From NCBI GenBank assembly GCA_051453625.1, contig JBOZIK010000001.1, positions 111,505,037 to 111,569,036 of the forward strand: a stretch of 64,000 nt of DNA, given 5' to 3'. The DNA comes from Welwitschia mirabilis (lineage: Eukaryota; Gnetophyta; Gnetopsida; Welwitschiales). The notes beneath the pieces are model-generated. The model made no database searches. It was not told where the DNA came from and saw only the letters and a program-made list of their open reading frames with translations. Both the position numbers and the translations under genes were made by a program. Positions 1 through 12,100 of this stretch are shown piece by piece; within the stretch, counting starts at the first letter, position 1; each line of letters starts with the position of its first letter.

Positions 1-1610
1 CCCAAGTAAGTCTCATGCAACAACATAAGAAAGGTATTGTCAACATGCTAGTAAGTAACAGAAACTTAAATATCACAATCAAATAATATCCCATTTTGCC
101 TTGCATCATTAGCATAAACATACATCCTTGTAGCATTGGTTCTGGCACATGCAAGTATGATGTGAGAACTGTTATCCAACATAGTTCCCAGTGTGATCTT
201 ATGCAAAGGAACAGTAAGAAAGGGTTTCCAAGTTAAGGTAGAGACTAGATTACAAGAGACATAACCATGATCACTTATCGATTAAATTTATCTTCTTTAA
301 TGTTGTCTCAGAACATATTTAAGTAATCCCAATGCATCCTGCTAGGAGAGGGTATAAATCATATAGTTTTGCACATATCTCCTCTTTTTACCCTGGAAGT
401 CTAGTCCCAATGCCTTGGGACTCTTAATAGAGAGTTACACTCCCTGAAGTTTGTACAAGTGGTTACCTTAAAAAATATTATATTGCATAATTTTAATATC
501 ATGTAGGTTAATGGTCAACAAGATACTCATAAGCAAGGCTTACAAACGGTTTAGACCACAAGACTCAATCACAATAGTTGACAATGAGATCAATTAAGTT
601 TTCACAAGATCTTTACAAACGGCTTGCATAGGACATAAATTCTACACATATCCTAGAAGACTCTCACAAGTTAACATTAAGATACTATAGGATTTTCATG
701 AAAATAGTAGCACATACATTATAATGCAAAACATGTTGTATTCATAATAGATTCACAAAATACTAATACATAAAGGAATTTTGAAACATAAAAGAAGATA
801 CAAGTATTTGCAACAAAGGTTGAGGACACACCTAGCCTTAGTTAGACTCTAAGATTATCTTAGTTATTTCCAAGCTTCACATGATCACAATTTGCAAGGT
901 ATACTCCTATGACTCTAATGACTTGGGGGCTTAGGTATTTATAACATAAGACTAATAGTAGAACTGATAATAAGTCTGAAGTTTAATAGAGAGTTTAGGT
1001 CTTCTTACTCCATTATTTCCAAGACTGGGCACTAGGTGTACAGAATAATATAGCAATATCTGATAAATCATTTTAATTGCATGAGGTAAATAATAGGAGA
1101 TAATACTTAAAATAACATATACTTTCTATTGCATGAATAAAATAAAGTTAAGAGAATCAATGGCAAATTGCAGTTTCAAAAATATAAAATAAATCAAGAA
1201 ATCTAAATGCATGAGATAAATTACAAGAGAAAATATTTTAGATTACATATTACTACTATTGCATGGACAAATATAATTAAGATAAATCTACATTAAAGTT
1301 GTAGTTAGTCTCTAAGATAAATCAAGTATTTAACTTTTTACTATAATAAATAAAACTTATACATAAGAAATATTATTTCCACAATCAACTCGATCTTTTA
1401 ATTAATTAACTTAAAGAAATAATTATAAGTTAATATTTCAATAAATTATCTAATAAATAATCATGTAAATACCTAATTTAACTATTACTTTTATTATTTT
1501 TAGACAATTTGGAACTGGAATTATTTATTATTATTAGATTTTTAATATTTTATTTTTTAATCTAAATTAACTAGAAAGGTTTCTAAACTTAGGAAAATCT
1601 AGATGTGACA
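1..1610 (-). repeat. 3' LTR of the LARD-like element (partial)
   Basis: Position 1 corresponds to 6101 of the other LTR, so about 617 bases of this LTR lie outside the window. Its minus-strand start is at 1610 (TGTCACATCTAG). Matching blocks run through to the end, with small indels only. Confidence 0.85.
934..945 (-). promoter_or_regulatory. Putative TATA box in 3' LTR
   Basis: Minus strand reads GTTATAAATACC, about 670 bases inside the LTR from its start. The other LTR has the same block at 7050-7061. The position is plausible for the U3/R border of a 2.2 kb LTR. Confidence 0.5.
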
Positions 1611-1627
1611 AATACCTCCTCCTTAAG
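1611..1627 (-). other. Polypurine tract
   Basis: The minus strand has AAGGAGGAGG followed closely by the LTR start at 1610. This is where plus-strand DNA synthesis would be primed, and it fixes the element's orientation. Confidence 0.75.
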
Positions 1628-2792
1628 AGGTTTCCTTCTAAAAACTTGCTAGTACCTTGGGTTTGTATTGTAAAATCTCACTTATTAATCTTTATGTTAC
1701 TTAATTCACTACTTATCCAAGCCATTAAACATTCTATAACTTTGTTATTTTCTTTAAACTACCATTTGCAAGATTTATTATAGAATTTGAAATGTTAATT
1801 TCATATTAAGTTAAAGTAACTTTTGATTCCATTATTAGCAAGTATTAATTATAAAATCAAGATGTATTAAGATTACATCATCAATCAAGAAGATAGTTTC
1901 AAGGAGTAAGAAATCAAGATACTTCACCAACCATTCTAACAATGCAAGGTAAGCAATAAGACCATAGGTAATACAAGAATAGCAAATGTAAGTCAACAAA
2001 GATGTATAACAATCATGCAAAATACATAAGATGACTTGAGTCGGATACAAAATAAGAATTACTATTAGACAAGTTAAGTATATTTTCCAAAGCATAAACA
2101 CATGTTCACAATGACAAGACATATTTATAGGTTTTGAAATTCCAAGAAATCATATTTTTTTAGAAAACAAGGATTCCTTTGAACATAAAGAAGTGCAAGA
2201 ACTGAATGGTAATGTACTCCTATCTAAATTGAAAGTAATACTAGAATCTTATAAGGTACAAGAAAACCAAAAGGATTATATAAGGTATACAACAGGGGAA
2301 TCTATATGGTTTAGGATTTGAGAAACACATAGGATTATAGGAGAAATCTAAGATCATATACAAATTCAACATTAAGTTTTTCCCTAATTTTCTTATTAAA
2401 GAAACTTTAGTTTTCATACTTCATAGATTAAGAAGGCTATACACTAGTGGTAAGTGTACTATAATGACTTGGTTTTCAAAATAATAAGTATATTAACATG
2501 TACCAAAAATGGGAACTTGTTTGAATGATCTACATGTTATGAAACATGACATAGATGTTATCATTTCTAACATACCTTTATGATGTTATATTTCTTGTAA
2601 CTACTATCTTTACTACTTTCTAGCATACTGAGGTGATACTTGAAATTACTTTAGTTAACAGTAATCAATCATTCTAGTGATCATAATTATACTTAGTATA
2701 ATGTTTCTAATACTTTTAATTCCTTTCTTTCTTTCAGTATTACTAGAATATGGATTAACTGCATATATAATCCTTGGACTATGTTTTACATC

Positions 2793-2818
<26 letters not shown>
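2793..2818. repeat. (AT)13 microsatellite
   Basis: Uninterrupted AT dinucleotides inside the LARD-like internal region. Confidence 0.95.
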
Positions 2819-2826
<8 letters not shown>

Positions 2827-4194
2827 TTCTATTATGCCATTATCTGAATCATATAAGTAAATCTTAGGTTATGGTTTAAAATATCAAGATGATAAATATC
2901 ATCATATATAAACAAAAGCTTACTTCAGCCATTAAATATATATTTATAAGGGTGTAGCACCAACAATTAGACCATGTGAATTTTCAATTCCTTAAGACCT
3001 TTCACTAGTTATAGGGGAAGTTTCTCATGCTTATAAGGAGTAAAATTATCTTAGCATAACAAGAAATATTTAAAACACTAGAAAAGGAGAACTATCCATC
3101 TTCAATAATACTCCTATTTAAATTAGATATAGACGTATGGTTAAGTACTGACTATAGACAAAATGACTTAGATTTGTAATTCAAGTACTTACTACTAGCT
3201 AGCATCTCAAAGGTGCTTAGCGCCTTTTCTAACCTTAAAATTTTCTAAAACACACATAACCCACTCATGAATAAGTCAGTCTCTCTCCTTTTTTTAAAAG
3301 GGTTTTCTTAGAAAACTTCTAAATAATCAATTGCATAGTCAGAGTATGAAAATTCAAACTTGTAACCTTTCAATTAATAAACTAATGACCTAACCATAAT
3401 GCCAAGGAGACTCTTAAATATCAATCTTAGTATTTCATTTCTTACTATTATTTTTTTTTAAAAGAAAATCAACTAAATTATAAAACTCAAATCCTCTAGG
3501 TCACCATGCTTTAACTAACCCTAATTCCAGAATTCTATTTGAATAAGAAAGAATTTAAGTTGGCCCTTATAAGCTTTTATAATATTTAAATTTGTAACAC
3601 CATGAAGCTGGTTTATTATTTGTAGACCAATTTGGGGAAATAAACCATATATATATAATTTCACTCATAGGTTGATAGTTCATGACATAGTTGTGATATA
3701 AAAATTTTCAAGTTTCATATTATAGTTGACCATCAATTAATATATATGTATTATTAAATTATAAAGGCTTGTAATGAGTTACACATAGATTTGAGTTTAC
3801 TATGGCAAGCAAATTTTTAGGTGGTACATAGGATGTGACTTATATAATAAGGAGTATGATACATATATTTTACTAGTAATTCATAGCTAAGAGATAATAT
3901 AGGGATGAGATGTTTAACATAATAATCATTGTCATCATTAACAAGACAAATTTTAGAGTTCATTTAACTAAAAATTTATAATCTTAGTTATTAAGGTCCA
4001 AAATGCTATATTTCACACTTAAACCCATAACCTCTTACCCTATATTCTTAGGTTCCCCACCCAATGCCACTCAAGCTAATTGGACAATATAAAAATAGTT
4101 TCCAACTAAAATCACAGATGGTTTAGGACCAAATCATGAGGTCAATAAAAAGGTTTTTAAAGTAAAAAAAAAAACAGACTACACGTAGAACAGA

Positions 4195-5140
4195 AGGGAA
4201 AAATTTTCGAAGTGCACACTAATCCCTCTGCGAAACGAAGAATGGGAGATGCATGGGGGAGATGGCGTAAGAGGATTTGAACACTTGCCAGTTTGCTTTC
4301 CATTTCACAGAACGTTGTTTTTCTTTTATTTTTAATCTTTTTCCCCCTTTTTCTTTTTTTTGGAAGGGGCGAAAGCAAGGCAAGCGTTATACATTCTCAG
4401 GTCATTCTTCCACGGAATACATTCATTTGTTGCGCCAGTTATTTGATTTAGAAGGTATTCTTTAACCATTTGCAGAGGATTTGGGATTGGCGCTCTTCTT
4501 AGAGGTGTCATTAATCATACGCATTTCATCTTGAGGGAAATGGACACGAGAAAATCGCACACTCGCAAGGAAAGAACAACAAGAACAAGTCATTTCCATG
4601 ACAAAGGTAAAAACCTCTTCTTCGAGTAAGGAACCATTAAGCAAGGTTTGAAGGTACAAGGTAAGAAAATGAAACGCAGGCAGATAGATCTAAGGAATTA
4701 CCATATAATGATTTGCTTGAATCTGAATTTACTGCCTTTGTTACTGCTTGTCATTTAAATTAAAGTAAAATATTTTAGAGGGAAATCCATGATGTTTACT
4801 GGACACTTTGCAGAGCGTTAAAGGCATTTCACAGGGCATTACATCCTCCACAATTTACAGGACAATTGCTAGTTTTTATAGGGCATTTTGGCATGTTTCC
4901 AAGAGACTTTTCCCATACTAGATGGATCCATAACAGTGTGAATTCAGGGAAGATGCATGCGCAGGAAAGTGGAAACAATGAGTGGAATGTGTGACACAGC
5001 ACACCAAAAGGTAGGTTTTTTTCTACCTAACATCATGCAAGAGCAGATAATGGGCAGGGGAAAGAGATAATGCACAGCACGGCAGACTAGGCAGAAAAAC
5101 GGCGGGGGAATGGCAACAATGCAAGCATAGATCACGGTTA
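4195..5140. other. GC- and CpG-richer island inside the LARD-like element
   Basis: The flanking DNA has almost no CpG, but this stretch has many, for example near 4209, 4231, 4375, 4489, 4555 and 5100. Short open frames occur on both strands: 62 codons on plus at 4277-4465, and 65 and 63 codons on minus at 4462-4659 and 4944-5135. None is recognisable. It may be a captured host fragment or a conserved leader or packaging region of the element; the sequence does not decide between these. Confidence 0.5.
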
Positions 5141-5468
5141 ATTTAATATGGCATGTTGTGATTAATTTAAGATAACTCAGGTTTTAAAAGTGACTTAATC
5201 TAAAAGGGATACTCCTACTCCTAACTGAACATGAAATATACTACAGTTACTAGTTCCTTCTTTCCCTTTTTTTTGTGAATATAAAAACCTCACTATGATT
5301 GTTTGCCTAGGAAGACAAGAGTATAACCAATTTCAATCATAATAGAAGAAGAGCTTGTTTCCTATGTATCACCGCTAATTAAAGAAACACACATTACCAA
5401 CCCTAAGGTTGATGTTCAAGCTTAGAATGGTCTAATTAATCCTTTTGCACAAACAACACACGACCTAG

Positions 5469-5480
5469 GCTCTGATACCA
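5469..5480 (-). other. Primer-binding site (initiator Met tRNA type)
   Basis: Minus strand is TGGTATCAGAGC, a perfect match to the usual plant Met-tRNA primer site, three bases inside the 5' LTR end. Confidence 0.9.
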
Positions 5481-5483
5481 AGA

Positions 5484-7718
5484 TCTAACATCCTCATTTT
5501 TTGACATTCAAGCAAGTTATGAATTTTTATTTAACACATTGTTATTAACAAGACATAGCCCTTTTAGTATGGAGCGTTATCTATCATTTTATGTTTAACT
5601 TAGTCAAAAACTATAACATAATGTTTTTAAGACTATAATACACATTATTTTATCTAGGAACTTGAACTCTTAACCTTATTTAACTCTTAGTCAATTAGGT
5701 CACTATGTTTACTCTTTTACATAAGATTGTAATAGATAATAAATGACTATAGTTTAACTAAGTATGGTGAAATTAAACCATCTAAGAGATACATATAGGA
5801 ATATTTGTCAATATACTCTTTGCAGAAAGGAAGGAATTTGAACTTTAACAATAAGTTAACCACTCATACTACAATTACATTTAAGGTTACTGATATAGTG
5901 AACAGTAATTAACTATAATATTAACTGCAAGTGTGTTAAATTGAATTAGTAAAAGTGGTCCATCAGTATTAATGAATCTATAAGGTGCATACATAGTACA
6001 TTCTTCAAGTAATCTTACAAAGGAAGAAGATAACTTGAACATATAATTTTACTATCTGTTCTCAAGATAACAACTATCACAACTCCAAAATACATAAGTT
6101 CCCAAGTGAGTCTCATGCAATAACATAAGAAAAGTATTATCAACATGCCAGCAAGTAACAGAAACTTAAAGATTACAAAGACTCATAATAATATCATTCA
6201 GTAGAGAAGGATAAGTAGTTAAATAACATCCTGTTTTGCATTGCATCACCAACACAAACATACGTTGTTGTAGCATTAGTTCCTACACATGAAAGTATGG
6301 TGTGAGCACTATTATTCAACACAGTTCCCAATGTAGCCCCAGGCAAAGGTATAGATAAGCAAGGGTTCTCAAGTTAAAGTAAAGACTAAATTGCAAGAGA
6401 CATAACCATGACCCTTCATTAATTAAATTTATCTTCTTTAATGTTGTCTCAAAACATATTCAAGTAATCCAAATGCACCTTGCTAGGAGAAGGTATAAAA
6501 CATATAGTTGTGCACATATCTTTTCTTTTTGCCTTGGCAATCCAGTCCCAATGCCTTGGAACTTCCAACAAAGAGTTACACTTCCTAAAGTTCATACAAG
6601 TGATTACCTTGGCTAGTATTATATTGCATAATTTTAGTATCACATAGGTTTATGGTTAATAAGATACTCACGAGCAAGGCTTACAAAAGCTTTAGACAAT
6701 AAGACTTAATTACAATAGTTAATAATAAGATCACTTAAGTTTTCACAAGGTCTTCACAAATGAATTACATGAGACATATATTCTACACATCTCCTAGAAT
6801 ACTCTCGCATATTAACATTAAGAGACTGTAGAATTTTCATGAAAATAGTAGCACATACATTACAATGCAAAACATGTTGTATTCATACGAGATTCACAAA
6901 ATACCAACACATAAAGGAATTTTGGAACATGCCATAAGATATAAGTACTTGCAAGAAAGATTGAAAGCCACGCCTGGTCTTAGTTAGACTCTAAGATTCC
7001 CTTAGTTATTTCAAGATCCATACGATTACAATTTGCAAGGTATACTTTAGGTATTTATAACTTAGGACTAATAGTAGGACTGACAATTAGGCTTAAGTTC
7101 AACAAATAGTTTAGGTTCTCTTAACCCATTCTTTCCAAGCCTTACCACTGGGTGTAAACAATAATATAATAAAATTTGATAAATCATTTAAATACATAAG
7201 GCAAATAATAGGAGCTAGTACTTAAAATCACGTATATTTTCTTTTGCATGAATAAAATAAAGTTAAGAGAATTAATGTCAAACTATAGTTTCAAAAATCT
7301 AAAATACATTAATAAATCTAAATGCATGAGAGAAATTACAAGAGCAAATACTTTAGATTACATATCATTACTATTGCATGGATAAATATAATTAAGATAA
7401 ATCTACATCAAAGCTATAGTTATTCTCCCAGATAAATCAAGTATTCAACTTTTTACTGTAAGAAATAAAAATCATACCTAAGCAATAGTAATTCCACAAT
7501 CAACTCAATCTTTTAATCAATTAACTAAAAGAAATAAGTTAATCTTTCAATAAATTCTACAATAAATAATCATGCAAATACCTAATATAACTATTACTTT
7601 TATTATTTTTAAACAATTTGGAACTGGACTTATTTATTACTATCAAAATTTTAATATTTTATTTTTTATCCAAATTAACTAGGAAGGTTTCTAAACTTAG
7701 GAAAATCTGGACTTGACA
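5484..7718 (-). repeat. 5' LTR of the LARD-like element
   Basis: Full LTR of about 2,235 bp. The low end (TCTAACATC) is an imperfect inverted copy of the high end, where the canonical TGTCACATC has decayed to TGTCAAGTC. Positions 6101-7718 match 1-1610. A TATA-like GTTATAAATACC on the minus strand is at 7050-7061. Confidence 0.85.
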
Positions 7719-8035
7719 ATAACTTTTGACATAAAAGAGGAAGTATAAGGTGTGGCTTTTAATAACTAATATTTTCAACTGTAAACAACAAAATGCAAAT
7801 GCATATTTTTAAACTTTCTTCGTAATTGGCGAATTATAGTTTTGAAGTAATATATTATGTTTAACAATCACAGATGTTTATAAGTGTACTATTTTAGAGC
7901 TTTCAGATTTTAAACTCTATTACAATGTTTTTTCTTGTGTTTTACTAAATATTGCAAACCAATAGACGATACAATTCCAGAGAGTTAATGTGTTAACGTT
8001 TTATATAATTCATTATTTTGAGATTTTTATATATT
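7719..8035. other. Unassigned AT-rich sequence before a gap
   Basis: Flank of the 5' LTR running into the first N block. No motif or repeat was recognised. Confidence 0.5.
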
Positions 8036-8135
8036 NNNNNNNNNNNNNNNNNNNNNNNNNNNNNNNNNNNNNNNNNNNNNNNNNNNNNNNNNNNNNNNNN
8101 NNNNNNNNNNNNNNNNNNNNNNNNNNNNNNNNNNN
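8036..8135. other. Assembly gap (100 N)
   Basis: Exactly 100 N, a size often used for a gap of unknown length. It sits beside a third copy of the LTR start, so repeats may have collapsed here. Confidence 0.95.
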
Positions 8136-8242
8136 TTAGACAATTTGAAACTAGACTTATTTATTATTATCAGATCTTTAATATTTTTTTAGTCCAAATT
8201 AACTAGGAAGCTTTTTAAAGTTCGGAAAATTTAGATGTGACA
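8136..8242 (-). repeat. Third LTR fragment of the LARD-like family
   Basis: The last 107 bases before 8242 match the ends of the LTRs at 1610 and 7718, including the terminal GATGTGACA (minus strand TGTCACATC). The rest is lost in the gap. Confidence 0.75.
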
Positions 8243-8470
8243 ATTTATATATTAGCAATGTATTTGTCTCTATTTTATTAGAAGAATTACAAGTGTTTAT
8301 TTACTTTTCCTTAAAGAAATCATTATATGCTTATGTTATGTTTTATATCTTTATTATATCATAGGTTGTATTTGAAACAACATGCAAATAAAGTCATTTA
8401 TAGCAAAATAATTCTCAAGTACCTTATTAGCTTAGATGATTAAGTTAAGTAACATTTCTAGTTTTTGGGC

Positions 8471-8504
8471 TAAAATTTAGGATGTTATACTTTGGTATTA
8501 GAGT
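8471..8504 (+). other. Plus-strand LTR end with decayed primer-binding site
   Basis: At 8493-8504 TGGTATTAGAGT differs from the Met primer site by two C-to-T changes. It is preceded by AGGATGTTATA, like the LTR end of the LARD-like element but in the other orientation. This suggests a plus-strand relative whose 5' LTR ends near 8490; the rest of it was not identified. Confidence 0.5.
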
Positions 8505-8659
8505 AAGCTTGAAGTTTTTTATTTTAAAATTTAGGACATTATAGTAATTAACTAATTAGATGACATATTTCTATATATTAATATCTATATTTTATTTCAT
8601 CATGTTGAAACATATTTGGTTGATGAAGACAAAATACATTAGTATAATGTATTTCATTA

Positions 8660-9110
8660 TTTTATGTTTCATCTAATAATCAGAAATACATATAGCAAAT
8701 TTATCTTCACTACTAGTCATTTTAGGTTTAGATGCCTTAAGTTATCTAATGTTATAGTGACATGGTCTAGTTTCTTGAATAAGAGTATTTTCTCATTCAA
8801 CTCATGTATCCTGCATCTAATTATTTTAGAGTCTTTTTTATCTATCTCATTATTTCTGATAGTTGTATTCAAAATTTTAAGATACTCAACTATGTTTTTA
8901 AAATTTTTACAAGATGTATTTGTCTCTTTAAATGTAAGATTTTCATAACTTATCATCTTTATTAGTTTTCTACTTTCTATACTTAGTTATTCATAGAAAA
9001 TCATAATATTACCCAATCATCAAAGTCATTAGACATATCTTTAATAGCTTTTAAAGCACTCAAAGGCCTTGTAGAAAGGTTCTTTCTCTCTTTTTTCTTT
9101 TTATAAATAC
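8660..9110 (-). pseudogene. Weak copia gag-like remnant
   Basis: A 79-codon minus-strand open frame (8717-8956) is rich in Lys, Glu, Asn and Leu and looks like the coiled-coil stretch found after the zinc knuckle in plant copia gag. Just upstream on the same strand another frame reads KAIKDMSNDFDDW, like the acidic linker before that coil. No catalytic motif is present. The call rests on composition and order only and may be wrong. Confidence 0.25.
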
Positions 9111-12100
9111 ATTATTTTTCTTTTAAATTAACTTTTTTCATAAGCTAGTTAGTATTTTTTTAGGAACTCATATATGTAGTATCTTCATAACCTAATATAG
9201 TAAGGTTTTATGTGATGCATCTAAGAATTTTCTTTTTCCTTTTAAAAGATAACAAATAATGTATAATTCCATCTAATTTACATTACTTTATTATAGTTGA
9301 AATTAAATCCTTAAACTCTTTTAAAGTTTTATGGGGATTTTAAAAATTTAGACTATGGAACTTGATCAATAAATGGATGATGGATGGTTCTATTTTAATT
9401 CTATTTGCATGTGAAAGTAAAATCATATAAGAGCATGTAGCTAAAAACTTAGGTTTTCATTATGCTTTCAAAGTTTTCCTAGGAATTCCTTAATATATAC
9501 TATTTCTATTTATATTGGACTTGATTAACTTATATAAGAAACTACCAATGGGGTATTTAGTTAAATTTTTACAATTCTAAAATAAAGGTTTTAAATACTC
9601 TTATTTAAAATGAATATTAAAATCATGTAGGATTGATTAGTATTCTAGTAGTTTATCATGTTTTCTATGAAGTGTATTAGAAGAATATCTAGTTCACTAA
9701 TGCATAAGAGATTAGGGTTCATAATAATATTTTTATAATAGACTACTAACATAAAAGGATAGAAGTTACTTAGGTACCTAATTTGCAAATAGAATGACAA
9801 AGAAATTGGAAATGTAGATGGTAGTGTAGGTTGAAATAATAGAGATATTGGTCATATTATGAACTTTACATTGTGAAAAATAGATAGAAAATAATATGAA
9901 ACATTATACTATTTAACAAAAGGTATTTCATAGAAAATGTTAACAATTACAAAAAAAAATTCATTTTTAAAATAAGGATACGTATTAATTATGAAACGTG
10001 AAAAGAGGTTTCATAAATTATAATAATAAAATTGAATCTTTTCTTTTTATAGCTAAAAAAGAAAAAAAGGATAAATCACACTCAAGTATAAGTTTAATTC
10101 CACATATGGATCTAAAGTAAATTTCTATAAATCTATGTTGTTATGTTCTAGGTGTATCAAGTACTTACAAAACATAGGAAGGAATGATTTTTTGTAATTT
10201 TGATAAAAGTAAATTTTAAAAAAAACATTTTCTTATGAAAAATGATTATTAAAAAGTCAAGGAACATCAATTTCAATCCCCAGTAATAGAATCAAAACTT
10301 GCTATACCTTAATTTGTGTAATAGATTAAGATTTATAGAAGATGTACCCTAGATACTAAGACATAGGTAGTAGTTTTAAATAAGAAATAAGCACTTATAT
10401 TTTAATATAGGTAACCCTAATTGTCATTCTTTCGTAGTGATTACAATGGTAATTCAAAGTTTGTAAAAAGTAAAAATAGTTTTTAAAGGTATTTTTTCTT
10501 GAAAATTAAGAGTAATTATTTATAAGGTATACTATCATGAAAAGTTTATACAAGTAAAAGGTGAATCACTACGTACTATTTGATAACCTAATTAAGGAAT
10601 AAATTATTTACAATAGGTTTTTAATATAAAAAAAGTAAAATTAATGGAAATGCTATGTCTTGTAATGAAATGAAGAAACAGACTAAGATAGCATTAAAGA
10701 TTTTACATAGTTACATATCAATCATGTAAATCATGTAAAATATTAAAGGGAAAAAAACCTATAAAGGACATGCACAATAAATGTAGTAAACACTAATGTA
10801 TAATAAGAAATATTAACTAAACTAAATATGGAAAAGTAAATAAAATCAAATCATAGATCAAATTACATTTACCAATGATCCAACCACTAGAGAGATGACC
10901 AAAGCATAAATTAAATCTAAGGAAAGGCCTAACATATGTCACATGAGTTAGTTATTTCCTCATTTTTATAGGAGAATGAAAGCTTAAAACCTCATGATGA
11001 AACAAGCTATTATCATAGCCATTGAAATTCTAAATTTAAAATGACTAAGTTCTATTGTATAATTATGGAAAATGATTTAGTGATGGCAAAATGCAAGCTC
11101 TTCATATTAACTAAGGATGAAATATGAAGGATGATTTAATCCTTAAGATAGAGTATTCTTTTATAAATATTATTAAGGATGAATATATTATTAGTTTGTC
11201 TTTGTTATTAATAGATTAATATTAATAGATCTCCTTGGATGATAGGAGATTAATATAGTACTTAATTTTAGTAGACTAGTTTTATATCAAGCAATAATAT
11301 TAGTCTATTATTTTAGCATATGATTAATTTATCTTCCATTCTAAAACCCACTTGGCTATATAATATTAATGGAATCAATGATCTAGATGGAAGGCTTAAT
11401 TCCTTTAGGTAGTTTGAATCTAATGAAGTTTAGGTGATTTAAAGTAATTTGTAAATGAAATATTAAAATTTAGTTCTTTTTAGTAATAATTTCAATAGTT
11501 AATGGAAAGATGTGGTAAGAAATAAATTAATTAAAATTATGATACTTATGACTTAAAAATATATTAACTTACTAAAATTTAAAAGCTAAAATGTAAAACT
11601 TTAAGTATGAACATGTTATTGCCAAATTACCAAATTCATTTCGCTAATTTTCTAAATATAGATTTTAAAAAATCCTCATGTTTTTATTTTAGTCTTATTA
11701 ATCACTAATTAATAAAATTATTATGTCAAATACCATGTAATATTAAAAATTAGTTAGAAGTACTATAAAATAGTATAATAAAATATGTTTTAAATTTATA
11801 CTATAAGAAAATCATAATAATAGTATTACTAACTAATAGAACTAATGCAAATGATGAAGAGACATGATTCATAGATATAAACATTTATAATAAATATAAA
11901 CCATAAACTACTAGATTAATTTCATAAAAGTAATCAACCCTTTCCAAGTTTAATCTTATGTAAGGTCATTTAAGATATCATGATTACATAAACACAACTT
12001 CTCTTAGTCTTTGTTCTAGTTTTTTCATGGTATCAAAGTCATGGAAAAATAATATTGATAAGTTTTAAAGAAAGAATTAGAGTCTTTTATTACATCTTGT

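Larger units (their letters stand above)
1628..5468 (-). other. Noncoding internal region of LARD-like element
   Basis: About 3.8 kb with only short open frames (under 100 codons), none resembling a retroelement protein. Most is AT-rich and featureless. It contains the dinucleotide repeat at 2793-2818 and the CpG-keeping island at 4195-5140. Confidence 0.65.
1..7718 (-). mobile_element. LARD-like LTR retroelement, 3' LTR cut by window edge
   Basis: Two long direct repeats (1-1610 and 5484-7718) enclose 3.9 kb. Read on the minus strand, the order is 5' LTR, Met-type primer-binding site directly after it (5469-5480), internal region, polypurine tract (1611-1627), 3' LTR. Both LTRs start with TGTCACATC or a close variant, and the other end at 5484 is an imperfect inverted copy of it. 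The internal part shows no gag, protease, RT or integrase motif that I can recognise. LTRs over 2 kb with a noncoding middle fit a LARD, a non-autonomous partner of gypsy elements. The two LTR copies differ at about one base in ten in the stretch I compared (1-70 with 6101-6170), so the insertion is old. Confidence 0.8.

Noticed and set aside
4157-4378. 73-codon minus-strand frame with a Lys/Arg-rich nuclear-signal-like stretch (KKRKRGKKIKNKRK)
   Set aside because: The basic run comes from a pyrimidine-rich low-complexity tract (4320-4375) on the opposite strand; no other support for a gene.
8018-8206. 62-codon open frame on plus
   Set aside because: Spans the 100-N gap; the readable ends lie in LTR sequence.
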